Positions 1 through 9,192 are shown, numbered from the stretch's first letter. The stretch: DNA of 64,000 nt from an uncultured Paracoccaceae bacterium (GCA_943787985.1 CALSOO010000005.1:519858-583857); one strand, 5' to 3'. Translations and numbers: made by a program. The notes: generated from the sequence alone by a model not told the origin.

Positions 1-20
1 TTGTCCACCACAATTGAGCC

Positions 21-569
21 TTAGCGATCCGCGTCTTTCCATTTGAGCGGGGTCAGGTAAACCATGCTCTCATCGACGCTGACCATCACTTCACCATCCT
101 GAATATTCACTTGCAGCTTCATCGCGCGGCTGGCCAGTTTGCTCAACTCCATCGTGTCCTGTTGTGAGAAGTTGATAACCGAAAGAGTGTCAAAACGGGT
201 TGTGCTGTTCTTGATCTTGTCCCACCACGTCTCGGCGGGCTTGCCACCATAGCAATAGATGTTCACCTTTTTGGCTTTGCCACAGGACTGGCGCACGATT
301 TTTTCGCTGGGAAGTCCCAGCGCTACCCAGACTTCCAACTCACCGCTCAGGCTTTTTTGCCAGATGTCCGGCTCGTCATCCGTGGAAAGTCCTTTGGTCA
401 TTTCCAAGTGTTCATGAGCGTTCAATGCAAAGGCAAGCAGACGGACCATCAACCGTTCATCCGTCTCTGAGGGATGTTTGGCGATGGTCAGTTTATGGGT
501 TTCGTAATAATGACGATCCATGTCTGACACAGAAAGTTCAGCTTTATAAATGGTGGCATTTTGCGCCAT
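21..569 (-). CDS. yaeQ: YaeQ family protein
   Basis: 182 residues. The N-terminus (ATIYKAELSVSDMDR), the HPSETDERLMVRLLAFAL block and the WVALGLPSEKIVRQSCG segment are the conserved signatures of the YaeQ family. These proteins have a PD-(D/E)XK nuclease-like fold, but their biological role is not established. The length matches the family (about 180 residues). The gene stands alone and reads leftward; the ATG lies close to TTGCGCCATGATTTG on the plus strand. No partner gene is visible because the window starts just downstream of its stop codon. I am sure of the family; the function is open. Confidence 0.9.
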   Translation of the reverse strand: MAQNATIYKAELSVSDMDRHYYETHKLTIAKHPSETDERLMVRLLAFALNAHEHLEMTKGLSTDDEPDIWQKSLSGELEVWVALGLPSEKIVRQSCGKAKKVNIYCYGGKPAETWWDKIKNSTTRFDTLSVINFSQQDTMELSKLASRAMKLQVNIQDGEVMVSVDESMVYLTPLKWKDADR

Positions 570-704
570 GATTTGTCCTGATCTTGCAAAGATAGGGATG
601 CGTAGTGCGTCTGGTCACTTTGTGAAAGCAGATAAAGCGCTGCGCGATATGTTATAAACCGTTACAGTTTCGCACAAGCGCCCAAAGGTTTGGAGATCCC
701 GAAA

Positions 705-1394
705 ATGAAACGCTCCCGTATCAACCGGATCATTGAAGAGTCAGACGAGATGATGCGCCGTTTCGGCTTTGTCATGCCGCCTTTTGCCTATTGGTCTGCC
801 AGTGATTTCATGGATCGCAAAGAGGCGGCCAAGAATGTGATCGATGCGCGATGTGGTTGGGACATCACGGACTACGGCGTTGGAAAATACGACACCATGG
901 GGCTGTTTCTGTTTACGCTGCGCAATGGTCGATTGGCAGATCTGCAACGTGGCGGGGGCATGTGCTATGCGGAAAAACTGCTGATTTCCAAACAGGATCA
1001 ACTCAGCCCGATGCACACCCATCTTCTCAAGGCCGAAGACATCATCAACCGTGGGGGCGCGACATTGGTTGTGGAGCTGTTCGGCTCAGACGGGGACGGC
1101 AATTGTGATGAAACACGCGGGGGCACCGTTTATTGCGACGGGATCAAACGCGATTTCGCCGCGGGCGAGACATTGCGCCTTGCACCAGGTGAAAGCGTCA
1201 CGCTGATGCCCGGCGATTGGCATGCATTCTGGGGCGAGGGCGGGGATGTATTGATCGGAGAGGTCTCGACGGTGAATGATGACGAGACCGACAATGTGTT
1301 CCGCGAACCTATCGGGCGATTTTCGACCATAGAGGAAGACGTGGACCCGAAACATTTGTTGGTCAGCGACTATGGCAAGTGGCTTGGGCAATGA
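705..1394 (+). CDS. D-lyxose ketol-isomerase-like cupin protein
   Basis: 229 residues from the ATG at 705. That ATG is preferred over an in-frame TTG at 690 because GGAG at 692-695 sits about nine bases upstream of it. The protein resembles the D-lyxose isomerase family, cupin-fold metal-dependent aldose-ketose isomerases that interconvert D-lyxose and D-xylulose. The metal-binding cupin segment is visible as SPMHTHLLKAEDIINRGG near residues 100-117, and the second half of the barrel as LMPGDWHAFWGEGG. No sugar kinase or transporter is adjacent, so the physiological substrate is not shown by context. The gene is followed at 17 bases by an unrelated unknown gene. Confidence 0.8.
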   Translation: MKRSRINRIIEESDEMMRRFGFVMPPFAYWSASDFMDRKEAAKNVIDARCGWDITDYGVGKYDTMGLFLFTLRNGRLADLQRGGGMCYAEKLLISKQDQLSPMHTHLLKAEDIINRGGATLVVELFGSDGDGNCDETRGGTVYCDGIKRDFAAGETLRLAPGESVTLMPGDWHAFWGEGGDVLIGEVSTVNDDETDNVFREPIGRFSTIEEDVDPKHLLVSDYGKWLGQ

Positions 1395-1410
1395 TCAAGA
1401 GGCCAGCGAT

Positions 1411-2106
1411 ATGAAATTTCTCGATTGGATTTGGTTCTTGTTCAAAAAGCCGACCCCTCAAGACCAAGGGAAACACAGTCAGGGCACCGCTGTGATCGAC
1501 GGCAAGATTGAGAACTTTATCCACACGAGATTGGGCACACAGGATGTTCCCCATGATCTCCGCGGTCTTTTGAGCGCTATAGCTGGCGACCCCGGGTTTG
1601 AAAAAAGTGCCAACAATCCGCTTGGAATAATTGGTGCTGAAATTCTTTGGGCAGAAGCCACATACCCGCTTTTGGATCATACCTACATAAACGATGTGGA
1701 TCGCGCGGATCCTGAGGTCATGGCAAACGTCAAGGCCATGCAAGACAACGATAAAAAGCTGAAATTTGTCATGCAGTGTGACGATACATCACTCCTTGGA
1801 TACTGGCAGCCTGACCCGGACACGCCGCTGGATCAATGCGCACTATTTTGGCTGGATACCGAAGGGCAGTATTCCCTAGCTGAAGGTGAAACCTTTTCTG
1901 AATCGCTCGCCTACCGGGCGCTTGTCGATGGTGACGAAGACACTTACAGATCCCTGCGAGACCTGTTTCATCGTCTCGGCGTAACTATTCGGGAAACCGA
2001 TGAGGCGCGCATCTTTGCTGGCATGGATGCTAGGGCAATGAAGATTGCCCCGACACCAGAGAGCTTTAGAAGCGAACGATATGAATACTATTTGTCTCTT
2101 CCATGA
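1411..2106 (+). CDS. hypothetical protein, acidic, unknown family
   Basis: 231 residues from ATG 1411, preceded by AAGAGG at a suitable distance. An in-frame upstream start at 1372 would overlap the isomerase gene and is less likely. The start MKFLDWIWFLFKK is hydrophobic but short, and I see no clear signal peptide or later membrane segment. The rest is acidic, soluble-looking and rich in D/E. I do not recognise the family; a SUKH/SMI1-like immunity protein is a loose possibility with no motif to support it. It is the last gene of a rightward pair with the D-lyxose isomerase. Confidence 0.65.
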   Translation: MKFLDWIWFLFKKPTPQDQGKHSQGTAVIDGKIENFIHTRLGTQDVPHDLRGLLSAIAGDPGFEKSANNPLGIIGAEILWAEATYPLLDHTYINDVDRADPEVMANVKAMQDNDKKLKFVMQCDDTSLLGYWQPDPDTPLDQCALFWLDTEGQYSLAEGETFSESLAYRALVDGDEDTYRSLRDLFHRLGVTIRETDEARIFAGMDARAMKIAPTPESFRSERYEYYLSLP

Positions 2107-2248
2107 CTCCGTGCCCTGTTATTTTGAACCCGGAGCCGGCCTAGGGGTGGATCGACGTTATCCCGCCGACGGCCCGCTGCCCCATTGACGGTCTTGGGTA
2201 GGGCACGGCATGTTAACACCTTGTGAGTGAGTAAACGGGAGAGTTGTC

Positions 2249-2884
2249 ATGTTTGACGAACATAAATCCAATAGGCGCGGACCGGGGCGGACGATACGGC
2301 AGGATTGGGTGAACGCTGCACTGGACACGCTTGTGTGTGAAGGTGCAGAGCAGGTCAAGGTTTTGACGTTGGCTGCAACTTTGGACTGCCCGCGGTCCAG
2401 CTTTTATTGGTACTTCAAAAACCGCAAAGAGTTGATGGATGCGCTGCTGGAGCACTGGGAGGCCACCAACACCAAAGCCCTGATTGACGCCAGCACCCAA
2501 GACGCCGATACGATTTGTCTGGCAATGGCGAAATTGTTTGGTAACTGGGTTTATGGCACCGATTTTGACACCAAGCTTGATTTCGCAATCCGCGACTGGG
2601 CACGCCGCTGTGACAGGGTGCGCGGGGCGCTTGAAGCCAGCGACGACACCCGGATCGGAGCGATCGAAGCGATGTTCAAGCGGTTCGGCTATGACGATCA
2701 AGAATGTGATGTCCGCGCTCGGATCGTTTATTTCACCCAAATTGGCTATGCTACTCTGGATCAACGCGAAACCTGGGAAACCCGAATGACACGCGGCGCG
2801 GTTTATCTGTATTGTATGACCGGCCAACACCCAACCGCTGCCGAGGCCGAAACCCTGCAAATGTATCCCCCCAAAGACACCTAA
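2249..2884 (+). CDS. TetR/AcrR family transcriptional regulator
   Basis: 211 residues. The N-terminal DNA-binding domain is clear: RQDWVNAALDTLVCEG (helix 1), then the helix-turn-helix LTLAATLDCPRSSFYWYFKN (about residues 38-57), with the family's terminal F-Y-W-Y-F-K-N-R-KELMDA segment. The C-terminal ligand domain is divergent, as usual. It sits 9 bases upstream of the class V PLP enzyme gene and in the same direction, so it is probably the local repressor of the catabolic cluster that follows. Its effector is probably a substrate or intermediate of that cluster; this is inference from position only. Confidence 0.88.
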   Translation: MFDEHKSNRRGPGRTIRQDWVNAALDTLVCEGAEQVKVLTLAATLDCPRSSFYWYFKNRKELMDALLEHWEATNTKALIDASTQDADTICLAMAKLFGNWVYGTDFDTKLDFAIRDWARRCDRVRGALEASDDTRIGAIEAMFKRFGYDDQECDVRARIVYFTQIGYATLDQRETWETRMTRGAVYLYCMTGQHPTAAEAETLQMYPPKDT

Positions 2885-2893
2885 AGGCTTTTT

Positions 2894-4147
2894 ATGTTCT
2901 CTGACACTCTTCTTACTGACGTTCGCGCCCGTTTCGCCCATGTGGACGCCTGCCCCTTTTCAGGACCACGGGTGTTTTTCGAGAACGCAGGCGGGGCGCT
3001 GACCCTGAACACAGTTGTGGACACATCCGCCAAGTTCGCCGCGACCCCCGACAACCAAGGGCGCGACAATGCGGCGGCACATGCTTTGATGTCGATCATC
3101 AAACAGGCCAAAGCCGATATGGCGACGTTTTTTCACACCCGTGACGGACAGTTTTTTGTGGGCGAAAGCGGGACTGAACTGACCTTCCGCCTCGTGCGCA
3201 CTGCCGTGATGGGTGCGGCAAGCGGTGGATCGGTGATCGGCTCGACTGTGGAACATCCCGCGTCGCGCAGCGCCGCCAAACACTGGGCACAAGCGGCAGG
3301 CAAACCCTATATTTCGGTGCCCCACGATGACGCCACGGGGCTTGTCACCGCGGACGCCTACCGCGCCCATATGACGCCAGAGGTGCGGGTCGCCACGATT
3401 TTGCACACCTCGCCTGTCACAGGCATGGCCATTGACGTAGGCGCTATTGCTGCAACCATCCGAGAGATCGCGCCAGAGTGTTTCATCATTGTGGACGGCA
3501 TCCAACACGCCAGCCACGGGCAGATCGACATCGCAGCCTACGGGATCGACGGCTACGTCGTCTCACCCTACAAGGTGTTTTCGCGCCACGGCTACGGCGT
3601 CGCATGGGCCTCCGACCGATTGTCCCGACTGCCTCTTGAGGCCTTGATCGACGGCCCGCTCGAGAACTGGGAGATGGGGACACGCGACACGGGTGCCTAT
3701 GCGACCTTCAGTGATGTGGTGTCCTATTTCGACTGGTTGGGGGGTGAGGTGAGCGACGCCACCGATCAACGCACCCGCATCGAGGCGGCAGGGCGTGCGA
3801 TCAAGGCCCATGAAAAATCCCTGACAGACGCGATGCTGTTCGGCACCGGCAACCTCAAAGGGTTGTCCGAACTGGAGGGCGTGGTGATCGTCGGCGGGGC
3901 GGACAACCCTGCGCGTGAAGGGCTTGTTTGTTTCGCGTGCGAAACAGTTGCCGCCGACAAAATCGTGGGGCATTTGAACGCCAATGGCATCCGAACACAC
4001 ATCCGTAAGGCGGATCACTATTCGGGCAACATCCTGACGCCTCTTGGCTTGTCGGCGGCTGTGCGTGTTTCGATGTGCCACTATAATTCTATAGAAGACG
4101 TCACCGCATTCCTCGCGGCGATGAACGAATTGATCAGTGATGCTTGA
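2894..4147 (+). CDS. class V aminotransferase-fold PLP enzyme (cysteine desulfurase-like)
   Basis: 417 residues of the fold type I, class V PLP family (SufS/NifS, isopenicillin-N epimerase and kynureninase relatives). Visible features are an N-terminal FFENAGGALTLNTV motif (cofactor and substrate loop), a central VDGIQHASHGQIDI block with the PLP-contacting Asp, and the Schiff-base lysine in YVVSPYKVFSRHGYG near residue 228. The C-terminal small domain ends with VRVSMCHYNSIEDVTAF, as in desulfurases. No SUF or ISC partners are nearby. Its position between a TetR regulator and a CoA transferase argues for a catabolic lyase or transaminase rather than Fe-S biogenesis. The stop overlaps the start of the next gene by 8 bases. 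Confidence 0.85.
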   Translation: MFSDTLLTDVRARFAHVDACPFSGPRVFFENAGGALTLNTVVDTSAKFAATPDNQGRDNAAAHALMSIIKQAKADMATFFHTRDGQFFVGESGTELTFRLVRTAVMGAASGGSVIGSTVEHPASRSAAKHWAQAAGKPYISVPHDDATGLVTADAYRAHMTPEVRVATILHTSPVTGMAIDVGAIAATIREIAPECFIIVDGIQHASHGQIDIAAYGIDGYVVSPYKVFSRHGYGVAWASDRLSRLPLEALIDGPLENWEMGTRDTGAYATFSDVVSYFDWLGGEVSDATDQRTRIEAAGRAIKAHEKSLTDAMLFGTGNLKGLSELEGVVIVGGADNPAREGLVCFACETVAADKIVGHLNANGIRTHIRKADHYSGNILTPLGLSAAVRVSMCHYNSIEDVTAFLAAMNELISDA

Positions 4148-5243
4148 TCGCGCGGGTCCGTTGCGGGGTCTGCGCGTGGTGGAAATGGCGGGGCTTGGCC
4201 CTGCTCCGTTTTGCGCGATGATGCTGGCGGATATGGGTGCCCAGGTCATCCGCATCGCCCGCCCCGGTCAAAAACCTCTGTTCGGTTTGGAGCAGAAACA
4301 CAACCTGTATGACCGCTCCCGCCAGTCTTTGACGTTGGATCTGCGGGATGCGGGTGATCTGGAAAAAGCCAAAACGCTGATCAACAAAGCCGAAGTCCTG
4401 ATCGAGGGGTATCGCCCCGGGGTGATGGAACGTTTGGGCCTTGGGCCAGATGTGTTTGACGCGACAAACCCCGCGCTGGTCTACGGACGGATGACGGGTT
4501 GGGGTCAAGATGGCCCGCTCAAAGACCGCGCAGGACATGATCTGAACTATATGGCGATTTCGGGCGCGCTATGGTCGATTGGCCCGGCAGACCGCCCGCC
4601 CCCGCCCCCGCAAAACATCATCGCGGACCTTGCAGGGGGCGGAATGATGTTGCTGACGGGGGTTATGGCGGGCGTGATCAACGCGCGCACCACGGGGCAA
4701 GGGCAGGTCGTGGATGCCTGCATGTCGGACGGGGCCGCTTTGATGATGGTGCTGCAATACGGGCTCAAGGCAGGGGGCGCATGGGACGATAGCGCGCGCG
4801 GTGGTAATGTGCTGAACGGCGGGGCCGCGTACTATCGCTGTTACACCACGTCGGACGGCGGATATGTGGCGCTTGGCCCGATCGAGCCGCAGTTTTTTGC
4901 TCAATTGCTCGAAACCGTAGGGCTCGCGGATGATCCGCGTTTTGCCAATCAATACGGCCCTCAAGAGCACATGCACAGCGCGCTAGAGGCGCTGTTTGCC
5001 AGTAAATCCCGCGCCGCGTGGGACGCTATTCTGACACAGGTCGATGCCTGCTTTGCCCCGGTGCTGAGCATGGAGGACGCGCCAAACCACCCCCACAACA
5101 TCGCACGTGGCACATTCGTCGAGACGGACGGCGTGGTGCAACCCGCCCCTGTTCCCCGATTTTCCAAAACCCCCTCAGACCCGCCAACCCACGGGGATGC
5201 CGGAGATTTGAGCTACGACGACGCCCTCGCCGCATGGGCTTAG
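4140..5243 (+). CDS. CaiB/BaiF family (class III) CoA transferase
   Basis: 367 residues from ATG 4140; a GTG three bases earlier is also in frame. The N-terminal LRGLRVVEMAGLGPAPFCAMMLADMGAQVIRIA is the nucleotide-binding Rossmann start of class III CoA transferases, followed by LDLRDAGD, LIEGYRPGVMERLGLGPD and YGRMTGWGQDGP. The catalytic aspartate lies in VVDACMSDGAA, about residue 195-200. The family includes formyl-CoA transferase, carnitine CoA transferase and alpha-methylacyl-CoA racemase, and a segment like GLGPDVF fits either. It moves CoA between acids or racemises a 2-methylacyl-CoA. It overlaps the PLP gene and probably is co-transcribed with it. Confidence 0.88.
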   Translation: MLDRAGPLRGLRVVEMAGLGPAPFCAMMLADMGAQVIRIARPGQKPLFGLEQKHNLYDRSRQSLTLDLRDAGDLEKAKTLINKAEVLIEGYRPGVMERLGLGPDVFDATNPALVYGRMTGWGQDGPLKDRAGHDLNYMAISGALWSIGPADRPPPPPQNIIADLAGGGMMLLTGVMAGVINARTTGQGQVVDACMSDGAALMMVLQYGLKAGGAWDDSARGGNVLNGGAAYYRCYTTSDGGYVALGPIEPQFFAQLLETVGLADDPRFANQYGPQEHMHSALEALFASKSRAAWDAILTQVDACFAPVLSMEDAPNHPHNIARGTFVETDGVVQPAPVPRFSKTPSDPPTHGDAGDLSYDDALAAWA

Positions 5244-5310
5244 GCGAATTCGCCCTTGATAGTGCAAAGGCGCCTCGCAATAGTGGAAGCAGACTTTTGA
5301 AAGGCGGCGC

Positions 5311-6585
5311 ATGACCACCCCCTTGATGACACGCATCCAGAACAAGCGCGATGATCTGATCCAGCTGACGCAGGATTTGATCCGCATTCCGACGCTTAAT
5401 CCGCCAGGTGAAAACTATCAGGCGATTTGTGATTTTCTGGACAAACGGCTGTCCGGACACGGGTTTGACACGCAACTGATCCGCGCCTTTGGCACACCCG
5501 GCGACAGTGACCGCTACCCGCGCTGGAACATTGTCGCGCGCCGCGACGGGGCGCACGCAGGGGACTGCGTACACTTCAACAGTCACACAGACGTGGTCGA
5601 AGTTGGTGCAGGTTGGACGTTTGACCCTTTTGGGGGAGAGATTTCTGACGGCAAAATCTACGGGCGCGGGGCGTGCGACATGAAAGGCGGGCTGGCCGCT
5701 TCGATCATCGCGGCTGAGGCGTTCATCCAGGAGCATCCCGATTTTCACGGTGCGGTCGAGATTTCCGGCACCGCGGATGAGGAATCAGGTGGGTATGGCG
5801 GGGTCGCTTATCTGGCCGAACACGGCTTTTTCAGCCCCGAAAAAGTGCAACATGTCATTATACCAGAACCCTTGAACAAGGATCGTATCTGCCTTGGGCA
5901 TCGCGGCGGCTGGTGGGCCGAGATCGAAACCAAAGGCGAGATCGCCCACGGCTCCATGCCGTTTCTGGGGGATTGCGCCGTGCGCCACATGGGCGCGGTG
6001 ATCCATGAATTCGAGGATAAGCTTTTCCCCGCCATGGCCGCGCGGCGCACCGATATGCCTGTGGTGCCTGAGGGGGCAAAATCCTCGACGATGAACATCA
6101 ATTCGATCCACGGGGGCCAAAAAGAGCAGGACGACGACTTTACCGGTTTGCCCGCCCATTGCGTGCCGGACAGTTGCCGGATCGTGATTGACCGGCGCTT
6201 TCTGGTCGAAGAACGGTTGGATCAAGTGCGCGACGAAGTGCGCGGATTGCTCGAAGGGTTGCGCGAAACGCGGCCCGATTTCGAGTATGAAATGACAGAA
6301 CTGAACAGTGTTTTGCCCTCCATGACGGACAAAACCGCCCCCGTTGTCGAAACGGTGGCCCAAGCCATTCAGGATGTGATGGGCAAAGCGCCGCAATACG
6401 TCGCCTCCCCCGGAACGTATGATCAAAAGCACATTGACCGGATTGGCAAACTCAAGAACTGCATCGCCTATGGCCCCGGCATTCTGGAGCTGGCGCATAA
6501 ACCCGATGAATATATCGGGATTGATGATATGCTCGACAGCGCAAAGGTGATGGGCGCCAGCCTGGAAACGCTTCTTTTAAAGTAG
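5311..6585 (+). CDS. M20 family metallo-deacylase (ArgE/DapE-like)
   Basis: 424 residues. Features of zinc-dependent M20 hydrolases are present: HTDVV with the first metal His (about residue 93), GRGACDMKGG with the bridging Asp (about 124), and GTADEESGG with the catalytic Glu and metal Glu (about 156-160). HGSMPFLGDCA begins the dimerisation lid. It probably cleaves an N-acyl (formyl, acetyl, succinyl) group from an amino acid or similar amide. It lies 67 bases after the CoA transferase gene, in the same direction, consistent with one catabolic unit. True ArgE or DapE function is unlikely given this context. Confidence 0.87.
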   Translation: MTTPLMTRIQNKRDDLIQLTQDLIRIPTLNPPGENYQAICDFLDKRLSGHGFDTQLIRAFGTPGDSDRYPRWNIVARRDGAHAGDCVHFNSHTDVVEVGAGWTFDPFGGEISDGKIYGRGACDMKGGLAASIIAAEAFIQEHPDFHGAVEISGTADEESGGYGGVAYLAEHGFFSPEKVQHVIIPEPLNKDRICLGHRGGWWAEIETKGEIAHGSMPFLGDCAVRHMGAVIHEFEDKLFPAMAARRTDMPVVPEGAKSSTMNINSIHGGQKEQDDDFTGLPAHCVPDSCRIVIDRRFLVEERLDQVRDEVRGLLEGLRETRPDFEYEMTELNSVLPSMTDKTAPVVETVAQAIQDVMGKAPQYVASPGTYDQKHIDRIGKLKNCIAYGPGILELAHKPDEYIGIDDMLDSAKVMGASLETLLLK

Positions 6586-6708
6586 TCACAGCCGTGTTCA
6601 CAAAAAGTTGACAGCACGTGAGGGTTGTGTCTACACTACCCGAGCGGGAAAAAATTATCTCCCGTTTCTATTATTTTTAAAACTGAATTTTTTTCAAAGG
6701 TATACAAA

Positions 6709-7074
6709 ATGTTGAAACTCAACACGTTCAAAACCACGATCCTTGCTGGCACATTCGCATTTGGCTTTGCCGCCCAAGCCTCCGCAAATGGCTGCCAAGA
6801 TGCCTGTACAGCGGTCGAAGCTACTGGTCAAGTTGCCTGCGTTATAGCCATCTTTGACGAGCCAGAGTGCTCTATCGCGGTGGCCGCCGCATATGCAGCC
6901 TGTACCGCAGCCTGCCTTGCGACCAACGACGTCTCAGCGGTCGAAGTTGAGGGTGGTGCACCAGCCCGCACTAAACTTGTGTCCCAATCGATCCTGAATT
7001 CTGACTTGTGCAACGGTAAATTGACCGCCGCACAGCCAGAAAAAGCGGCAGCATTCTGCAGCATGTTTAAGTAA
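6709..7074 (+). CDS. small secreted Cys-rich protein of unknown function
   Basis: 121 residues from ATG 6709, chosen because AAAGG at 6696-6700 precedes it and because it begins a textbook Sec signal peptide (TTILAGTFAFGFAAQASA, then NGC). An upstream in-frame start at 6625 would put non-signal sequence in front. The mature part has eight cysteines, in Gly-Cys, Asp-Ala-Cys, Val-Ala-Cys, Glu-Cys, two Ala-Ala-Cys pairs, Leu-Cys and Phe-Cys settings. The even number suggests disulphide bonds in the periplasm. I do not recognise the family. It sits between the deacylase and the solute-binding protein genes, with its own leader and terminator, so it may be a separate unit. Confidence 0.7.
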   Translation: MLKLNTFKTTILAGTFAFGFAAQASANGCQDACTAVEATGQVACVIAIFDEPECSIAVAAAYAACTAACLATNDVSAVEVEGGAPARTKLVSQSILNSDLCNGKLTAAQPEKAAAFCSMFK

Positions 7075-7096
7075 ACAAATCGCTTAACTGAAAACG

Positions 7097-7128
7097 CCGT
7101 ATGCAAGACCCGATTGGTTTTGCGTACG
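7097..7128 (+). terminator. hairpin after the Cys-rich protein gene
   Basis: The arms CCGTATGCAAGACC (7097-7110) and GGTTTTGCGTACGG (7115-7128) pair over about 13-14 positions with two G-U pairs and a loop of four bases. It starts 22 bases after the stop codon at 7074. No strong T-run follows, so termination may be partial. Confidence 0.6.
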
Positions 7129-7239
7129 GACCTACCCCCTCCCCAAATCATCAATAAAATCCACGAAAAACCCTATTGCTGGTGTTTTTCACAATGTTTG
7201 GTTACCCTCAGAAAAGGACCTCACATTAGGGATATATCC

Positions 7240-8718
7240 ATGCTCCATATTCGTTCGCTTCTTCTTGGCGCTGCTACAGCCGCGTTGCTGGCAGGCGCCA
7301 GTTATGCAAAAGACGACATCACTGTCGCTTTGCAACTTGAGCCACCGCATCTTGATCCGACATCCGCCGCAGCCGGCGCGATTGACAGCGTTCTGTATTC
7401 CAACGTGTTTGAGGGTCTGATGCGCTTTATGGGCGACGGATCTGTGGTGGGCGGTTTGGCAAAAAGCTGGGATATTTCGGATGACGGGTTGGTCTATACC
7501 TTTATCTTGCATGACAATGTGTTGTTCCACGACGGCACAACGATGGACGCAGAGGACGTTCAGTTTTCACTGAACCGCGCGCGCGCCGATGACAGCGTGA
7601 ATGCGCAAAAGGCGTTGTTCGCAGGAATCACAGACGTCAGCGCCCTTGATGCGGCGACGGTTGTTGTGACATTGGCCGAACCCAACGGTAATTTCCTGTT
7701 CAATCTGGCGTGGGGTGATGCGGTTATCGTGGCTCCTGAATCCATCGAGACCATCAAACAGACCCCCATCGGAACAGGCGCCTTCAAGTTTGTGAACTGG
7801 GTCCAAGGTGACAAGATCGAACTGGTGCGCAACGAGGACTATTGGGGTGCGGCCCCTGCGTTGGAAAAAGCGACGTTCAAATTCATCTCTGATCCAACAG
7901 CAGCCTTTGCGGCTGTGATGGCCGAAGACGTGGATGTGTTCAGCGGCTTTCCGGCTCCTGAAAACCTGCCCCAGTTTGAAGCAGACCCGCGTTTCCAAGT
8001 GCTGGTTGGCTCGACCGAAGGCGAAACAATCCTGTCCACGAACAACAAGATGCCCCCCTTTGACAATCCGCTGGTGCGTCAGGCTCTGGCCCACGCCATC
8101 GACCGTCAGGCCATCGTGGACGGTGCAATGTTTGGCTACGGCACCCCGATTGGCACGCATTTCGCGCCGCACAATCCCGCCTATGTCGATCTGAAAGCGG
8201 GCAGTGCGTATGACCCCGAAAAAGCCAAAGCGCTTTTGGCCGAAGCAGGCTTTGCCGACGGTTTCGAGACAACACTGCACTTGCCGCCCCCTTCCTACGC
8301 GCGGCGCGGCGGTGAGATCATCGCGGCCCAACTGGCCGAGGTCGGGATCAAGGCCGAGATCACCAACGTCGAGTGGGCGCAGTGGTTGGAAACCGTGTTC
8401 CGTGGCAAGAATTTTGGCCTTACAATTGTCTCGCACACAGAGCCGATGGACATCAACATCTACGCCAACCCTGAATATTACTTCCAATACGACAACCCGA
8501 AGTTTCAGGAGCTGATGACAACCTTGAACGCGACCACAGATCCCGATGCGCGTACCGCATTGATGGGTGACGCGCAAAAGATGATCTCGGGCGACTATGT
8601 GAACGGGTATCTGTTCCAGCTTGCTGCCTTGTCTGTGGCCAAAGCCGGTGTGCAGGGTCTTTGGACCAACGCCCCGACCCAAGCCACAGACCTGACCGGC
8701 GTCAGCTGGGCTGACTGA
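7240..8718 (+). CDS. ABC transporter substrate-binding protein, family 5 (oligopeptide/nickel type)
   Basis: 492 residues from ATG 7240, which starts a Sec signal peptide (LLLGAATAALLAGASYA, cleavage before KDD). A longer in-frame start at 7114 would place it after 42 unlikely residues. The family 5 signature runs through SNVFEGLMRF, GLAKSWDISDDGLVYTF and LHDNVLFHDGTTMDAEDVQFSLNR. The mature protein would capture a peptide-like or glycoside-like solute in the periplasm for the permeases at 10358-12117. It is separated from those permeases by a cupin gene and by the oppositely read deacetylase gene, an unusual layout. Substrate cannot be read from sequence. Confidence 0.92.
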   Translation: MLHIRSLLLGAATAALLAGASYAKDDITVALQLEPPHLDPTSAAAGAIDSVLYSNVFEGLMRFMGDGSVVGGLAKSWDISDDGLVYTFILHDNVLFHDGTTMDAEDVQFSLNRARADDSVNAQKALFAGITDVSALDAATVVVTLAEPNGNFLFNLAWGDAVIVAPESIETIKQTPIGTGAFKFVNWVQGDKIELVRNEDYWGAAPALEKATFKFISDPTAAFAAVMAEDVDVFSGFPAPENLPQFEADPRFQVLVGSTEGETILSTNNKMPPFDNPLVRQALAHAIDRQAIVDGAMFGYGTPIGTHFAPHNPAYVDLKAGSAYDPEKAKALLAEAGFADGFETTLHLPPPSYARRGGEIIAAQLAEVGIKAEITNVEWAQWLETVFRGKNFGLTIVSHTEPMDINIYANPEYYFQYDNPKFQELMTTLNATTDPDARTALMGDAQKMISGDYVNGYLFQLAALSVAKAGVQGLWTNAPTQATDLTGVSWAD

Positions 8719-8728
8719 ACCAAATGCG

Positions 8729-8746
8729 GGCGGGGGTGACCCCGCC
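8729..8746 (+). terminator. GC-rich hairpin after the binding-protein gene
   Basis: GGCGGGG (8729-8735) and CCCCGCC (8740-8746) form a 7 bp stem with a GTGA loop, 11 bases after the stop. No T-run follows. It may be an attenuator or mRNA-stabilising hairpin that lets the binding protein be made in excess over downstream genes, as is common in ABC operons. Confidence 0.5.
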
Positions 8747-8773
8747 TGCTCTCAATTCTCAAAAGGCAGGTTC

Positions 8774-9190
8774 ATGGACGTTATCCCCGCAGGCACGCGC
8801 CCCACCACACGCGCGACCCCCGATTATTTCACTGGCACTGTCTGGATGGATCCCGTCATCGGATCAAACCCGCCTGCACGCTTGAACGCCTTGGTGGTCA
8901 GTTTTGAACCCGCCGCACGCACCGCGTGGCACACCCATCCGTTGGGCCAGACCCTTTATGTGATGTCGGGCACAGGCCGCGTGTGTTTGCGCGGAGAAGC
9001 CCCGCAAGTGATCCGCGCAGGCGACACTGTCTGGATCCCACCGGGCGAAGAGCACTGGCACGGCGCGGGCCCTGACACGGGCATGGTGCACATGGCGATG
9101 CAAGAGGCCCAGGACGGATCTGCCGCGGACTGGCTGGAACACGTAAGCGACGCGGATTTTGCGGTAGCCCCACAGGTGAGCGGCCCCTGA
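8774..9190 (+). CDS. cupin protein of the (R)-mandelonitrile-lyase-like type
   Basis: 138 residues with a single cupin barrel. The first motif is AWHTHPLGQTLYVMSGTGRV with two metal His residues, and the second is AGDTVWIPPGEEHWHGAGPD. The pairing WHTHPLGQ / PPGEEHWHGA is characteristic of bacterial cupins annotated as (R)-mandelonitrile lyases and of related small cupins fused to or near carboxymuconolactone decarboxylases. The natural reaction in this organism is unknown; hydroxynitrile chemistry is often a side activity. It follows the binding-protein gene by 55 bases and ends two bases before the stop of the oppositely read deacetylase gene. Confidence 0.78.
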   Translation: MDVIPAGTRPTTRATPDYFTGTVWMDPVIGSNPPARLNALVVSFEPAARTAWHTHPLGQTLYVMSGTGRVCLRGEAPQVIRAGDTVWIPPGEEHWHGAGPDTGMVHMAMQEAQDGSAADWLEHVSDADFAVAPQVSGP

Positions 9191-9192
9191 GG

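Noticed and set aside
6625..6708. Upstream start for the Cys-rich protein
   Set aside because: It would add 28 residues before a complete signal peptide and lacks a ribosome site.
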